DNA of 33,257 bases, taken from Candidatus Sumerlaeota bacterium. GTDB lineage: Bacteria; Sumerlaeota; Sumerlaeia; JAFGJS01. Below, one piece after another: positions 15,618 through 24,695 of this stretch. The first letter of the stretch is position 1. Every line of letters starts with the position of its first letter. The notes under the pieces were generated by a model. That model worked only from the letters and a program-made list of their open reading frames with translations. It did no database searches and was not told the origin of the DNA. Location of the stretch: the NCBI GenBank assembly GCA_016928995.1, contig JAFGJS010000145.1:1-33257 (forward strand), read 5' to 3'. The translations under genes and the position numbers were made by a program.

Positions 15618-16781
15618 ATGATGAAGACAAACAATTTCATTTTTCATTCCGTAGTTCGCACCAGACTGCTGATGGCGGCTTTGTTCGCTCTGTCAACAGG
15701 ATTTACGCATGCCTTGCCGCTGCAGTTGAACCTGTTTTCCTATCCGGCCCGCGCGCCGCAGGTGGCGGTTTTTGGCGATGCGGATTACGCCGTCGTTTGG
15801 CAGGGGACGCTGGATGGGCGCGAACGCATCATGATGCGCCGCTTCCAAAACGGCGCATGGAGCGCCGAACAGCCGGTCGATTCCGGCCGTGAGGGCCAGC
15901 ATCTGAGCCCGCATGCGGCGGCGGATGATTCCGGCGCGCTGCATCTGGGATGGGTGCTCCGCACGGCGGATCCGCGAGCGGGCGACGTGGTGTGCTATGC
16001 CCGGCGTTCCGCGCAGGGCGATTGGCGCTATGAGGAATGGCCGCTGGCGGATGGAACGCTATGCGACACGCTGAGTTTGTTGCCGTGCGGCGGCAAGGCG
16101 CGGATCGCGCTGCATGCGGTGAGCGCCGAAACGAGCGACATTCTGTTGATCGACATTCCGGTTTCGGCCGCCAGACCGGCGGAGATGCAATACCTTTCGC
16201 CGGACAGCGGCCCCGAGATTTTCAATTTGTATCCGATGCTTTTCAAACAGGCTCCGGCGGAAGTGATGTGGTATCGCTCCAGCGCGCAGGGCTTCGATCT
16301 GATCGGCGCGTCGCAACTGGGCTCCGGGGAATGGGAGTTGCTTGGCGCGGAGGAGCTGCTGCCGGCGATCAACGCGTCGCGGCTGCCGTTGATCCGCGAA
16401 AGCGAGAACGGCGAGCCGATCGCCGTCTGGCATGAGCCGCTTGACGGAGTAGATCGCATCTGGCTTGTGCTTGGCGGTTCGGCCTCGGGTCCGGTCATCA
16501 TCGACGATTTGGCCCGGCAAAACAACCGCGTGCCCGATGCGGCAGTGGCGCCGTCCAGCGAGATCGCTGTGGCGTGGGTCGGCGAAACGCAGCAAGGCAA
16601 CACGATTCAATACAAAATTCTGGATTCGAATCTTTCCGTTTCCGGCCGCGTGGATTCCGCCGCTCCGAACAGCGCCAAGCCGGTTGCGGCATTCGCTCCC
16701 GGCGGCAGGCTTTTGCTGGCCTGGCATACGAACGACACGCAGGACGCAGGCGATATTTACTTCGAGATCATTCCCCGGTAG
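15618..16781 (+). CDS. Secreted protein, probable beta-propeller
   Basis: About 387 residues from the ATG pair at 15618/15621. A signal peptide (hydrophobic LLMAALFALSTGFTHA) is followed by the mature protein near residue 34. The mature part shows repeated blocks of about 50 residues with the pattern hydrophobic-AVxW-(Q/E/V)G-(x)-RIxxRR or VAWVGE-type, for example YAVVWQGTLDGRERIMMRR, PIAVWHEPLDGVDRIWLV and IAVAWVGETQQGNTIQYK. Such repeats are typical of sialidase-like or other beta-propellers. No catalytic Asp-box is seen. It is probably a periplasmic or surface binding protein; the ligand is unknown. A longer in-frame start at 15576 is less likely because it falls in the tandem repeat. Confidence 0.7.
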   Translation: MMKTNNFIFHSVVRTRLLMAALFALSTGFTHALPLQLNLFSYPARAPQVAVFGDADYAVVWQGTLDGRERIMMRRFQNGAWSAEQPVDSGREGQHLSPHAAADDSGALHLGWVLRTADPRAGDVVCYARRSAQGDWRYEEWPLADGTLCDTLSLLPCGGKARIALHAVSAETSDILLIDIPVSAARPAEMQYLSPDSGPEIFNLYPMLFKQAPAEVMWYRSSAQGFDLIGASQLGSGEWELLGAEELLPAINASRLPLIRESENGEPIAVWHEPLDGVDRIWLVLGGSASGPVIIDDLARQNNRVPDAAVAPSSEIAVAWVGETQQGNTIQYKILDSNLSVSGRVDSAAPNSAKPVAAFAPGGRLLLAWHTNDTQDAGDIYFEIIPR

Positions 16782-16782
16782 A

Positions 16783-16985
16783 AGAGTTTAGTGTTCAGAG
16801 CATAGAGGTTAGAATGCTCTGTCGATAACATTGCATTTGTGAAATTCTCAGGAAATCGGCGTCTGTATTGATGTTCTAAAAAGAAGGATTGATGCCTCAA
16901 GTCAATCGTTTTGAGGATGCGGCTGAGAATAACAGGGAGCACAAAACTCCGAATTCCAAACTCTGAACACTGAGCACTAAACTCT
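16783..16985. repeat. Inverted-repeat-bounded intergenic element
   Basis: Left arm AGAGTTTAGTGTTCAGAG at 16783-16800 is matched in reverse complement by CTCTGAACAC at 16961-16970 and CACTAAACTCT at 16975-16985; the right arm carries a short duplicated insertion (CACTGAGCAC). The arms flank about 160 bases without a gene, between the propeller-like gene and ruvC. The right part also has the degenerate AACTCCGAATTCCAAACTC type of sequence often seen in intergenic repeats. It may be a small non-autonomous element or an RNA hairpin. Confidence 0.55.
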
Positions 16986-17012
16986 AAACCTTCACGAAAG
17001 TCCACTTATCGC

Positions 17013-17534
17013 ATGAGCGCATCGTCTTCCGCCATCCGCATCCTCGGAATTGATCCGGGGCTGGCCAACACCGGATGGGGCATGGTGGAGCATGAGGCGC
17101 AATCGATCCGCGAGTTGGATAGCGGCATCGTGGTCACGGACGCGGGCGTTTCGCTGGCCGAGCGGCTTCAGGCGATCTACGACGGCGTCCATCAGGCTGT
17201 TTTGCGCTGGCAGCCCGGCGCGGTGGCGGTGGAAAGCCTCTTTTTTGCGAAGAACACCAAGACGGCGATGAGCGTGGCGCAGGCGCGCGGCGTGGCGATC
17301 CTCGCCGCAACGAAGGAAGGCGCGGAGTTTCATGAATACACGCCGTTGCAGATCAAGCAGGCCGTGGCCGGACGCGGGCGCGCCACCAAGGAGCAGGTGA
17401 TCAAGATGGTCCGCGTGATCGCCAACGTGCGCGAGGAATCGCTGGCTGACCACACCGCCGATGCCCTCGCCGCCGCGATCTGCCATTGCAATTTCGCCAA
17501 ATTCGAAAGCCGCCGGAAAATTTTCGGGCGGTGA
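17013..17534 (+). CDS. ruvC: Holliday junction resolvase RuvC
   Basis: 173 residues, the usual length. It carries ILGIDPGLANTGWG with catalytic D14, VAVESLFF with E74, AQARGVAILAA, and ADHTADALAAAICHC with H147 and D150. RuvC cuts four-way junctions in complex with RuvAB during recombinational repair. ruvA and ruvB are not adjacent. The start at 17013 has only a weak ribosome binding site. It is followed 10 bases later by the rdgB start, so the two are likely cotranscribed. Confidence 0.96.
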   Translation: MSASSSAIRILGIDPGLANTGWGMVEHEAQSIRELDSGIVVTDAGVSLAERLQAIYDGVHQAVLRWQPGAVAVESLFFAKNTKTAMSVAQARGVAILAATKEGAEFHEYTPLQIKQAVAGRGRATKEQVIKMVRVIANVREESLADHTADALAAAICHCNFAKFESRRKIFGR

Positions 17535-17544
17535 AGAGCAGAAA

Positions 17545-18210
17545 ATGACATACCCACACGATGCACAACCAGTCGAAAACATGCGCAAACTCGTGCTGGC
17601 CACGGGTAACCGGCACAAGGTTGGCGAACTGAAAAGCATGCTGAGCGCGCTGGATGTGCAGGTGCTTTGCCTGGCGGATTACCCGGACGCGCCGGAGGCC
17701 GTGGAGGATGGTGAGACCTTTGAGGCCAATGCGATTAAGAAAGCCATGCACGTGGCGCGCGAAACCGGCGAGATCGCGTTGGCGGACGATTCCGGTCTTG
17801 TGATCGAGGCGCTCGACGGCCGCCCCGGCGTGCATTCCGCACGCTACGCGCCGACGAACAACGAACGCATCGCCCGGGTGTTGCATGAGATGAGCGGCGT
17901 GCCCAAGGCCGAACGCACGGCATGGTTTGTTTGCGTGGCGGCCGTGGCGGATCCGGAGGGGAATGTCGCCACGCGCAAGGGAACCTGTGAGGGGCGCATC
18001 ACGCAAAATCCCTTTGGTTCCGCCGGTTTTGGCTACGATCCGATTTTTTACGTGCCTGAACTCCGCCAGACCATGGCGCAGCTTGCGCCGCCGGCGAAGA
18101 ACCGCATCAGCCATCGCGGAGCGGCGATGGATAAAATGTTGCATTTGCTGAAGAGTATCTTTATGGATGGCGTCTCGGTTCATCAATTGCCGGAGGAAGA
18201 TCCGGACTGA
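17545..18210 (+). CDS. rdgB: XTP/dITP diphosphatase (RdgB/HAM1)
   Basis: 221 residues from ATG 17545, or 209 from ATG 17581, whose MRKLVLATGN is the canonical family beginning. The conserved TGNRHKVGELK, LADDSGLVIEALDGRPGVHSARY, GSAGFGYDPIFYVPE and NRISHRGAAM are all present. The enzyme removes ITP, XTP and their deoxy forms from the nucleotide pool to prevent mutagenic incorporation. The start at 17545 has a GAAGAG-like site; the extra 12 residues it adds are not conserved in the family. A longer frame reaching back to 17461 overlaps ruvC and is not used. The C-terminal extension after the RdgB core is slightly longer than usual. Confidence 0.95.
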   Translation: MTYPHDAQPVENMRKLVLATGNRHKVGELKSMLSALDVQVLCLADYPDAPEAVEDGETFEANAIKKAMHVARETGEIALADDSGLVIEALDGRPGVHSARYAPTNNERIARVLHEMSGVPKAERTAWFVCVAAVADPEGNVATRKGTCEGRITQNPFGSAGFGYDPIFYVPELRQTMAQLAPPAKNRISHRGAAMDKMLHLLKSIFMDGVSVHQLPEEDPD

Positions 18211-18242
18211 GCGTCGGAGCTTCTTTTTGATGCGAGGGCGCA

Positions 18243-20090
18243 ATGATCAGGCGAGATTTCTGGACTGCACGGCTCCTTGACGGCATCGGACTTGCCGCGC
18301 TGCTCGCAGCTGCCGCCGCATTTCGAATCTATCTCTTTTTGCAGAATAAATTCGCCATCGACTCGGATCAGGCCATCGCCGGGATCGGCGCGTTGCGTTT
18401 ATTGGCCGGCGGCAAGCACTACTGCATGCTGCCGGGGCAGAACTACAACGGCGAGACCTACACTTACTACCTGCTGCCGTTCCACCTTTTTTTTGAACCC
18501 AGCGCCGCGCTGCTGCGGCTGGGCATGCTGCCGTTGACGTTGCTGCTGATCGCATCCACCTGGATGGCTGCGCGCAGCGTGTTCAACAGCCGCGCCTGGG
18601 CCTGGGGCGCGGCGCTGATGGTGGCCGTTTCGCCGTCCATGGTCACGGATTGGCTCATGCGGTCATCGTCGCTATACATCGTCGATATCATCTGCCTGAA
18701 CTTCTCATTGATGCTCTTTCACTGGATGCTGCATGCGCCGCCGGAACTGCAATGGACGCGGCGCAAGCAGGCGGCTGCGCTGCTCTGCGGCTTCCTGCTG
18801 GGCTTCGGCCAGTGGGCGCATCAATCCATGGCGATTGTGATTCTCGCGGAAATTCTGGCGTGTTTGATCTTGCCCTCCCATTTCAGCTTTCTGGGCGTCT
18901 TGCATCCGTTTCGCAGCGAGCGCCGTCGCGATTGGCGCCAATGGCTGCCGGGAAACGTCGTGCAACTCGCCTTGATCGGGACGTGCCTCGGATTGACCGC
19001 GCTGTTCCTGTATGGAGGGCTGCCGCATCATTTATTGCCGCACGGAGCGATGAAAATCCTCGCGCCCGCCGCCGTAGTTTTATTGGGAGCTCGCTGGGCG
19101 CTCGCTCGATGGCTCGAGCGCGAGAAGCCGTGGTATTATCTCTCTCCGGCGCTTTTTTTCGCGGGGATCTGGCTGGGCGCCTTGCCCATCGTGTTTTACA
19201 TCTGGGTTCATGATAATCAAGTTCTGTCCGCCGAGTTTGTGAAGGATTTTGCGACGATGCGGCAGCAGTTTTATGCGATCTTTCATACTGCGCTGCCGAT
19301 CCTGCTGGGATCGCGCCAGAACTGGAACACCGCCTTCCCCGCGCCGTTGTGGTGGAAAATCGCTGTTTCCACGATCCACGGATGCGGAGTGTTGTGCCTG
19401 ATGGGGGCAATTGTGCAATCCCTGTGGCGCCGGCAAACGCCGAGTTTCAGCGTGGTTGCGATTCTCCTGATCGCAATCATTCAAATTCTTTTAATCAGCG
19501 CCACGACGCAGGGCAGCTTTATGCTGGAGCCGCGTTATACCTTGAACCTGTATTGGATCTGCGCGATAAGCTTTGGCGCGTTATTGGGCGGTTTGGCGCG
19601 CCTCGGCCAAAATTCAACGAAGATGCGATGGATCGCCATTGCTGCCGCTTTGCTGCTTATGGCCGCTGTTTTGCCCTTCAATGTATGGAACTGCCTGCAT
19701 GGTCCGCCGAAACGCACTGTGGGAACCACGGGTTTGTATGCGGATGAAATCCAGCTCATGGACCGGATGCGCGAACTCAACCTCCACCGCGCTGTATGCG
19801 TCTTTCCGGGAGAGTCATACTGGTTCTGTTACAAATGGTCCTATCTCTCCGGGGAAGAGTTCATTTTCGCCCAGATCAACGATCCGAATTTGGCGTATGT
19901 CCGCTCGAACCGGTATCAGCGCGAGGTGCACCTGAATCCCATCGAGTGCGTTGTCAGCGTCAACGATGAGCATCGTCAACACCAGCGGGAGTATTTCGAG
20001 CGACAGGGCATTGAATTTGTCGAAGAGCAAATCGGCAGATTAACCCTCTTTCACGGCTTTATGCTGGATTATTTGCCGCCGGATTATTGA
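18243..20090 (+). CDS. GT-C type membrane glycosyltransferase (GT39-like)
   Basis: 615 residues with a dozen or so hydrophobic segments. Shortly after the first membrane segment is FAIDSDQAIAGIGAL, with D40 and D42 in the place of the acidic motif of the first periplasmic loop of GT-C enzymes such as PMT/ArnT relatives. It is followed by GQNYNGETYTYYL, a pattern I associate with bacterial GT39-like proteins of unknown acceptor. The C-terminal 120 residues are soluble and probably periplasmic. These enzymes use polyprenol-phosphate sugars, which the Dpm1-like protein encoded at 28794-29519 could supply (inference). A GAGGG ribosome binding site precedes the ATG by five bases. The gene is 32 bases after rdgB. 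Confidence 0.75.
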   Translation: MIRRDFWTARLLDGIGLAALLAAAAAFRIYLFLQNKFAIDSDQAIAGIGALRLLAGGKHYCMLPGQNYNGETYTYYLLPFHLFFEPSAALLRLGMLPLTLLLIASTWMAARSVFNSRAWAWGAALMVAVSPSMVTDWLMRSSSLYIVDIICLNFSLMLFHWMLHAPPELQWTRRKQAAALLCGFLLGFGQWAHQSMAIVILAEILACLILPSHFSFLGVLHPFRSERRRDWRQWLPGNVVQLALIGTCLGLTALFLYGGLPHHLLPHGAMKILAPAAVVLLGARWALARWLEREKPWYYLSPALFFAGIWLGALPIVFYIWVHDNQVLSAEFVKDFATMRQQFYAIFHTALPILLGSRQNWNTAFPAPLWWKIAVSTIHGCGVLCLMGAIVQSLWRRQTPSFSVVAILLIAIIQILLISATTQGSFMLEPRYTLNLYWICAISFGALLGGLARLGQNSTKMRWIAIAAALLLMAAVLPFNVWNCLHGPPKRTVGTTGLYADEIQLMDRMRELNLHRAVCVFPGESYWFCYKWSYLSGEEFIFAQINDPNLAYVRSNRYQREVHLNPIECVVSVNDEHRQHQREYFERQGIEFVEEQIGRLTLFHGFMLDYLPPDY

Positions 20091-20120
20091 TCGTGCGAAG
20101 CGGATTTTGCGATGGAACGC

Positions 20121-21119
20121 TTATTGGGCCGCCAATTCCAGCGTCTGCGGACGCGGCTTCACTTCGAAGGCACATTCCGCCCAGACGAGCCTATCCTTGG
20201 AATAAAGCGCGAATTCGTTTTGATGCTTATAGTAATAATCTCCATGAAAGCCAGATGAACGATACGGCGTATCGCTGCGGGTAAAGTCGCGCGGCAAATC
20301 CGCGAAAACGATCCGAAGAGCATAACGGCCGGGCGATGTGGGCGCGAGAAATTCGCCTTCACGAATCAGGACGCACCCGGCGACGGTGAGACTGGATACA
20401 AAGTAGCCTTGCTCCCACTGCTTGAACACATCGAAGCGGTATTTGCCTTCCAGATTCTCCAGGGCTGTGGCGGTGACGGAGAACTTGACGCGCGATCCCG
20501 GAGCGACGCCTTCCGGCACGCCCCAGGCGATTTTTTGCACGACGTCCGAGGAGTGAATTTCATCCGGATTGAACTGGTTTTCCGGAAATTCCGCGGCCAG
20601 GAAATCCATGCGGCGTGGATCCACCCATGCGCTATAGGGAATGGAGACGCGCTGCAGGGACTGTATTTCGTCAATCGACGCGAGGAAAACGGCGTTGCGC
20701 GAGGCCAATTCAAGCATCCCGGAGATGTGCACACGATCCTGTTCATCCACGCCGTCAAACCAGGCGCCGGAACCGTCGCATAACTCCAGATACAGCGCAT
20801 CCCGATTGGCATAGCGGTCCAGCCGTTCGATCTCCATCAGGAACACTTCCAGGATCAGCGGTCCGGTGGTCATCCCGAGCGTTTGGCGGGCTTCCATCAA
20901 GGACAATTTTTTCGCGCACGAGAGTTGCGCCAGGGATTCAACGCTGGTCGTCGCTTTGTCAGTCTTCAGAGCCTGGATCGCGGTGTCATGCACAGTGTGC
21001 CGTGTACCATCGGTCAATGTGATGACGTACGGCTGGTCGATTTGCGCGTCAGAGCGGTTGATCAGGCATAAGCCGATAAAAATGAGATAAAGCACGAAAG
21101 CGCCAGGAGATGATTTCAT
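20121..21119 (-). CDS. Secreted protein of unknown function
   Basis: About 332 residues from the ATG at 21119, preceded nine bases upstream by AAGGAG. A long in-frame extension upstream to 21515 overlaps the divergent LptC-like gene and is rejected. The signal peptide (VLYLIFIGLCLINRSDA) ends at about residue 25. The mature part opens with YVITLTDGTRHTVHD. It then has a region with Leu-rich helices, a middle stretch with DRVHISGMLELAS, and a C-terminal beta-rich part (PGSRVKFSVTATALE, PGRYALRIVFADLP) that looks Ig-like. I recognise no family. The gene converges on the GT-C gene and is divergent from the lipid-export-like genes, with which it may share a control region. Confidence 0.65.
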   Translation of the reverse strand: MKSSPGAFVLYLIFIGLCLINRSDAQIDQPYVITLTDGTRHTVHDTAIQALKTDKATTSVESLAQLSCAKKLSLMEARQTLGMTTGPLILEVFLMEIERLDRYANRDALYLELCDGSGAWFDGVDEQDRVHISGMLELASRNAVFLASIDEIQSLQRVSIPYSAWVDPRRMDFLAAEFPENQFNPDEIHSSDVVQKIAWGVPEGVAPGSRVKFSVTATALENLEGKYRFDVFKQWEQGYFVSSLTVAGCVLIREGEFLAPTSPGRYALRIVFADLPRDFTRSDTPYRSSGFHGDYYYKHQNEFALYSKDRLVWAECAFEVKPRPQTLELAAQ

Positions 21120-21240
21120 GATGATCCGCTCCTTGAATGACTGAATGAATCTGATGGGGAAAGGCCGTTTTCTTCCCAGACGCTTAGCGCTGGAAATGTT
21201 ACGTTTCAATTGAGCGATGATCCTTAAGCGCTGATCCCGG

Positions 21241-21268
21241 TTGACAGCGCATGAGGGGATGTTAAAAC
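21241..21268 (+). promoter_or_regulatory. Candidate sigma70 promoter for the LptC-like gene
   Basis: TTGACA at 21241-21246, 16-base spacer, then TAAAAC at 21263-21268 (4 of 6 consensus). It lies about 60 bases before the GTG start. Read by eye only. Confidence 0.35.
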
Positions 21269-21327
21269 AAGGCGTCCGGTTTGCTGGATTGAACCGGAGG
21301 CGATCATTTTCATCCGAGGTGCGGATC

Positions 21328-22047
21328 GTGAAACTGGCATGGCGAATGACATGGGCGGCGGCCGCGCTGCTGGCGATGGTCTCGACAATTGCGTTGAACG
21401 GCTGTCTGGATTCCCCGGCGACGCCGGAAGATGAGGATTGGTCGAACCGCGGCGGCGATATGCGCATTGACGGCTTCCGGAATGAATCCACCACCACCGG
21501 CACGATCAAAAACATCCTCGTGGCGGAATATGGCTATATGTTCGCGCGCGAGGACCAGATGGATCTTTATAACCTGCGGTTGAGCATGCTGGAGCCGGTC
21601 CAGGACGCAGCGGAGGGCGAACCGACATTCCGGGTGACGGGCGTGTTGACGGCTACGACAGGCACGTATTATCTGGATGACAAGGATTTCGGCGAAGGCG
21701 TCATCCGACATCAGGGCGATTTGGATTTGCATGCGCCGCGAGGCGATGTTATCGTGTATGACTCGCCAGATCAACGATTACAGGTGCAGGAATTGATGTA
21801 TTACGACACGCAAAATAATGCCTTGAGCACATCCAGGACTTACGTGCAATATCAACACGATAAGAAGATCGCCAGCGGACATGAGAAGGGCTTCACACGT
21901 TATATTCAGTCGGATGGCGACCAGAATACCTTTGGTTGGGGAAGAGTCATCAAATATGAGTACGAACGCAATACGGAGAATTTTGACACGTCGGGGGCCT
22001 ATGTGGGTCCGGATCCGCGGGAAATCCCCAAACCGCGCAAACGATAA
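21328..22047 (+). CDS. LptC-like lipoprotein
   Basis: About 239 residues from a GTG at 21328, preceded by GAGGTG at suitable spacing; the frame is open further upstream, but this start gives a proper lipoprotein signal (VKLAWRMTWAAAALLAM, lipobox LNGC). The mature part is beta-rich with an asparagine and aspartate-rich linker, then a segment like MDLYNLRLSMLE and the strands GVIRHQGDLDLHAPRG and VIVYDSPDQRLQVQELMYYD. This is the arrangement of LptC/OstA-fold proteins that pass LPS through the periplasm. It is followed by two OstA-like genes, which strengthens the reading. Classical LptC has a membrane anchor rather than a lipid, so a variant export bridge is possible (inference). Confidence 0.65.
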   Translation: MKLAWRMTWAAAALLAMVSTIALNGCLDSPATPEDEDWSNRGGDMRIDGFRNESTTTGTIKNILVAEYGYMFAREDQMDLYNLRLSMLEPVQDAAEGEPTFRVTGVLTATTGTYYLDDKDFGEGVIRHQGDLDLHAPRGDVIVYDSPDQRLQVQELMYYDTQNNALSTSRTYVQYQHDKKIASGHEKGFTRYIQSDGDQNTFGWGRVIKYEYERNTENFDTSGAYVGPDPREIPKPRKR

Positions 22048-22173
22048 TTCGCCTGTTATGCCGCAAATGGCACGTAATTTGAGCGCGCCTTGCTGTTTTT
22101 ATTGACAGCGGGCGTATTTTTACACAGTCTGTGAATTTCGGACATCAATGGAGGGTGAGGACACCGATACGAA

Positions 22174-23424
22174 ATGAAAAAGCGACTGATATACATAGCG
22201 TTAGCGCTGGCTTGCGCGGCTCTCTATACGAATTGCGGATCGAATGAGGACCAATCCAAGCCTGCCGCGCAGAAAGATGAGTGGAAGGCTCCGGCTCCGG
22301 CCCGGCCGAACCTGAGTTCTGCCAAGCCCGATCTGCCTGCTCCCACGCCGCCGTCATTGGCGCACGGCTGGTCTGATGAGCCGGACGAGGCGTTGACCGG
22401 GGCGCAGGATGACGCGGAAGGCCGGACGTTCGAAATGGATGGCAAGCAATACACGCTGTTCAATCGTAACGCCCAGATGGAACAGTACCGGGAAGATAAG
22501 GACCACAATCCTATTTATGTGCAGGCGATCGGCGACGTGGAGTTGATCTCCAACGATTTTCGGCTGCGCTGCCGGCGTTTGGAATACAAGAGCGAAGACG
22601 GCCTGATGGTCGCCGAGAAATGGCCGGAAAAGCAGGTGCAGTTGACGCAGGGCGATTCGGTTTCATACACCGACAAACTGGTGAACTACACGCAGAAGGG
22701 CGAGGTGCATCTCTTGGGCGACGCTTGCGTGTATCAGCAGAAGGACGGCGACAGCAGCGATATGCGCGGTGATAAAATCGTGCGCAAGGAAACAGAGGAC
22801 GGAGGCGCCATCGTGGATGTCGATGGGCATCCTGTGCTGGTGCGCAAATCCTCCGAGGAGCCGGCTGCTACTGAAGCGGCGGATCAGAACGCCGACGCGG
22901 ATGATCAGCAGATCAAGACGCTGGAGGCCAGCGTGGGCAAGAACTTCACGCTGAAGGCTGATCCCGAAAAGGGCACGTTCCACGTGATTTCCAATGCGGC
23001 GGGCGAGATGGAGACCTTCACCGCGAAGAACAATGTCAAGCTGGACGCGGAAAACATGGATCTGGAAAGCGATGTGTTCAAGATTTTGGACACCGGCAAG
23101 CGTGTCGAGGCCACGGGCGAGCTGGTGAAGATCAAACAGGGCGACGTGGACGCTGAGTGCAGCAAATTCGTGCATTTTCCCGATGACAAGAAAACCGAAC
23201 TTTACGGCTGGAAAGACAAGCCCGCCACGGTTATTCAGCAGGGCATAAAAAGTATGGCAGGCAAATTTGAACTGACGGAAAACGACGACAATACGATGAA
23301 TGTCGTGCAAATAGGGAAGCCGATTACGACAGGTCTCGACGATAAAAATGAAGCCCCAAAGACGCCGGCGCCGAAAAAGACTCCGAAACCGGATCAGGGG
23401 CGGCGGAGTTTGGAAGCGGAATAA
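22174..23424 (+). CDS. OstA/LptA-like exported protein, first of a tandem pair
   Basis: 416 residues. The N-terminus MKKRLIYIALALACAALYTN followed by Cys21 looks like a lipoprotein signal, but the residue before the cysteine is Asn, which is atypical. A Pro/Ala-rich linker (to about residue 80) is followed by an OstA-like beta-taco region with YVQAIGDVELISNDFRLRCR and a long series of short strands. Near residue 255 begins GKNFTLKADPEKGTF, matched in the next gene by GDSFTLKADPENGQF. The two proteins align along most of their length, so this is a gene duplication. The likely role is periplasmic lipid transport, as for LptA. The C-terminus is a Lys/Pro-rich tail. Confidence 0.72.
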   Translation: MKKRLIYIALALACAALYTNCGSNEDQSKPAAQKDEWKAPAPARPNLSSAKPDLPAPTPPSLAHGWSDEPDEALTGAQDDAEGRTFEMDGKQYTLFNRNAQMEQYREDKDHNPIYVQAIGDVELISNDFRLRCRRLEYKSEDGLMVAEKWPEKQVQLTQGDSVSYTDKLVNYTQKGEVHLLGDACVYQQKDGDSSDMRGDKIVRKETEDGGAIVDVDGHPVLVRKSSEEPAATEAADQNADADDQQIKTLEASVGKNFTLKADPEKGTFHVISNAAGEMETFTAKNNVKLDAENMDLESDVFKILDTGKRVEATGELVKIKQGDVDAECSKFVHFPDDKKTELYGWKDKPATVIQQGIKSMAGKFELTENDDNTMNVVQIGKPITTGLDDKNEAPKTPAPKKTPKPDQGRRSLEAE

Positions 23425-23443
23425 ATCTCCAGGGAGTGACGCG

Positions 23444-24574
23444 ATGACTTTGTTTAAACATAAGGATGCTCTCAAGGGCGCGGCAATGCTGTTTGTGGCG
23501 CTGTGTGCCGCGACGGCATGGCCGCAGAGCGGGCAGCAGATGGAGATCATGGGCAAGTCGTTCAACCTGATGAACCACTCCGCCGACGGCCGGCAGGAAT
23601 CGCGCGTGAAGGAAGGCCAGCTGGAGTATCTGCAATCGGTGGGCGACGTGGAATTGCATCAGGGCGAGGAACTCACGCTATACTGCCACCACCTGGAATA
23701 TTTCGCGGACAAGGGTCAGCTGATCGCGCTGCGCTGGGAGGACAAGCCGGTGAAGGCGTTGCAAAGCGGCACGACGGCCTACGCGGACAAGCTCGTTTAC
23801 ATGGTGGAGGCGTCGCGCATCGAGCTTTATGGCAAGGCCTCGGTGATCAGTGAAGACGCGGAGCAGGTGCGCGAGATTTACGGCGAGACGATCATTCGCG
23901 TGATCGATGAGCAGAGCGGCGAGACGACGATTCGTGTGCTGGATCAGCCCGTGATGATCAACAAGCCCTCGGGCGACGCGGCGCAACGGCGGCCGCTGGA
24001 GGAGAGCGTCGAGGATGACAGCGCCGCATCGGCGAACGTGGCAGGCACGCTGGGCGATTCCTTTACGCTGAAAGCCGATCCGGAAAACGGCCAGTTCGAC
24101 ATCAAGACCGGACCGCTTGGCGAAATCCTCAAGTTCACGGCATTGCGCAACGTAAGCCTGCGCTCGGAGAAGATGGACATCGACTGTCATCAGCTGGATT
24201 TGATCGACGACGGCGCGGAATTCATCGCCGTGGGCAATCCGGTGCTGCTGCGGCAGGGCGATGTGCGCGCCGACTGCCATCGCTTCCGTCATTTTGTGGA
24301 GAACAACCAGTCAGTGCTGACCGGCTTCCCGGCGCCGCGTATCCATCAGAAGGAAGACGGCCGTATCGTGACCTCCACAGCGCCGGTCATCCGCATCATG
24401 GAAGGCGAGAGCGGGGAGACAACCATCGACTGGCTGGTGGACGAGAGCGGTTTCGCGCAGAAGGGAAAACGGCCAACCTTGCCGCAGATCCAATTCCGCG
24501 ATCAGGTTGAAACTCAGCATGATGAAGCGGAAGGCCAGCGAGTGATGAAACTGGAATCGATGGCGCTTCGCTGA
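23444..24574 (+). CDS. OstA/LptA-like exported protein, second of a tandem pair
   Basis: 376 residues from the ATG at 23444, preceded by GGGAG. The signal peptide (AAMLFVALCAATAWPQS) ends near 27 without a lipobox. The mature part starts with MEIMGKSFNLMNHS and has YLQSVGDVELHQGEELTLYC, ADKLVYMVEASRIELYG and GDSFTLKADPENGQF, each with a counterpart in the preceding gene. The fold is read as repeated OstA domains, each a run of short beta strands. It lies 19 bases after the first copy and may be coexpressed. The pair could form a heteromeric bridge in lipid export, or one copy may be specialised for another lipid (inference). A longer frame that begins in the first copy is rejected. Confidence 0.75.
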   Translation: MTLFKHKDALKGAAMLFVALCAATAWPQSGQQMEIMGKSFNLMNHSADGRQESRVKEGQLEYLQSVGDVELHQGEELTLYCHHLEYFADKGQLIALRWEDKPVKALQSGTTAYADKLVYMVEASRIELYGKASVISEDAEQVREIYGETIIRVIDEQSGETTIRVLDQPVMINKPSGDAAQRRPLEESVEDDSAASANVAGTLGDSFTLKADPENGQFDIKTGPLGEILKFTALRNVSLRSEKMDIDCHQLDLIDDGAEFIAVGNPVLLRQGDVRADCHRFRHFVENNQSVLTGFPAPRIHQKEDGRIVTSTAPVIRIMEGESGETTIDWLVDESGFAQKGKRPTLPQIQFRDQVETQHDEAEGQRVMKLESMALR

Positions 24575-24695
24575 AATTGGAGTTTGTCTGAGCGGCAAGG
24601 AAGGCTTGAATTCGCCGCAAGGCATGGCATCTGAAGGGTGGCGGACCGGGCGTTCGTCCGGCGAAGTTGACATCTCACGAGAATGGAAAAAGTGA

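Noticed and set aside
17461-17544. Upstream extension of rdgB inside ruvC
   Set aside because: It only reads through the 3' end of ruvC in another frame; the RdgB family begins at the MRKLVLATGN segment.
21120-21515. N-terminal extension of the secreted protein gene
   Set aside because: It overlaps the divergent LptC-like gene. The start at 21119 has AAGGAG and a clean signal peptide.
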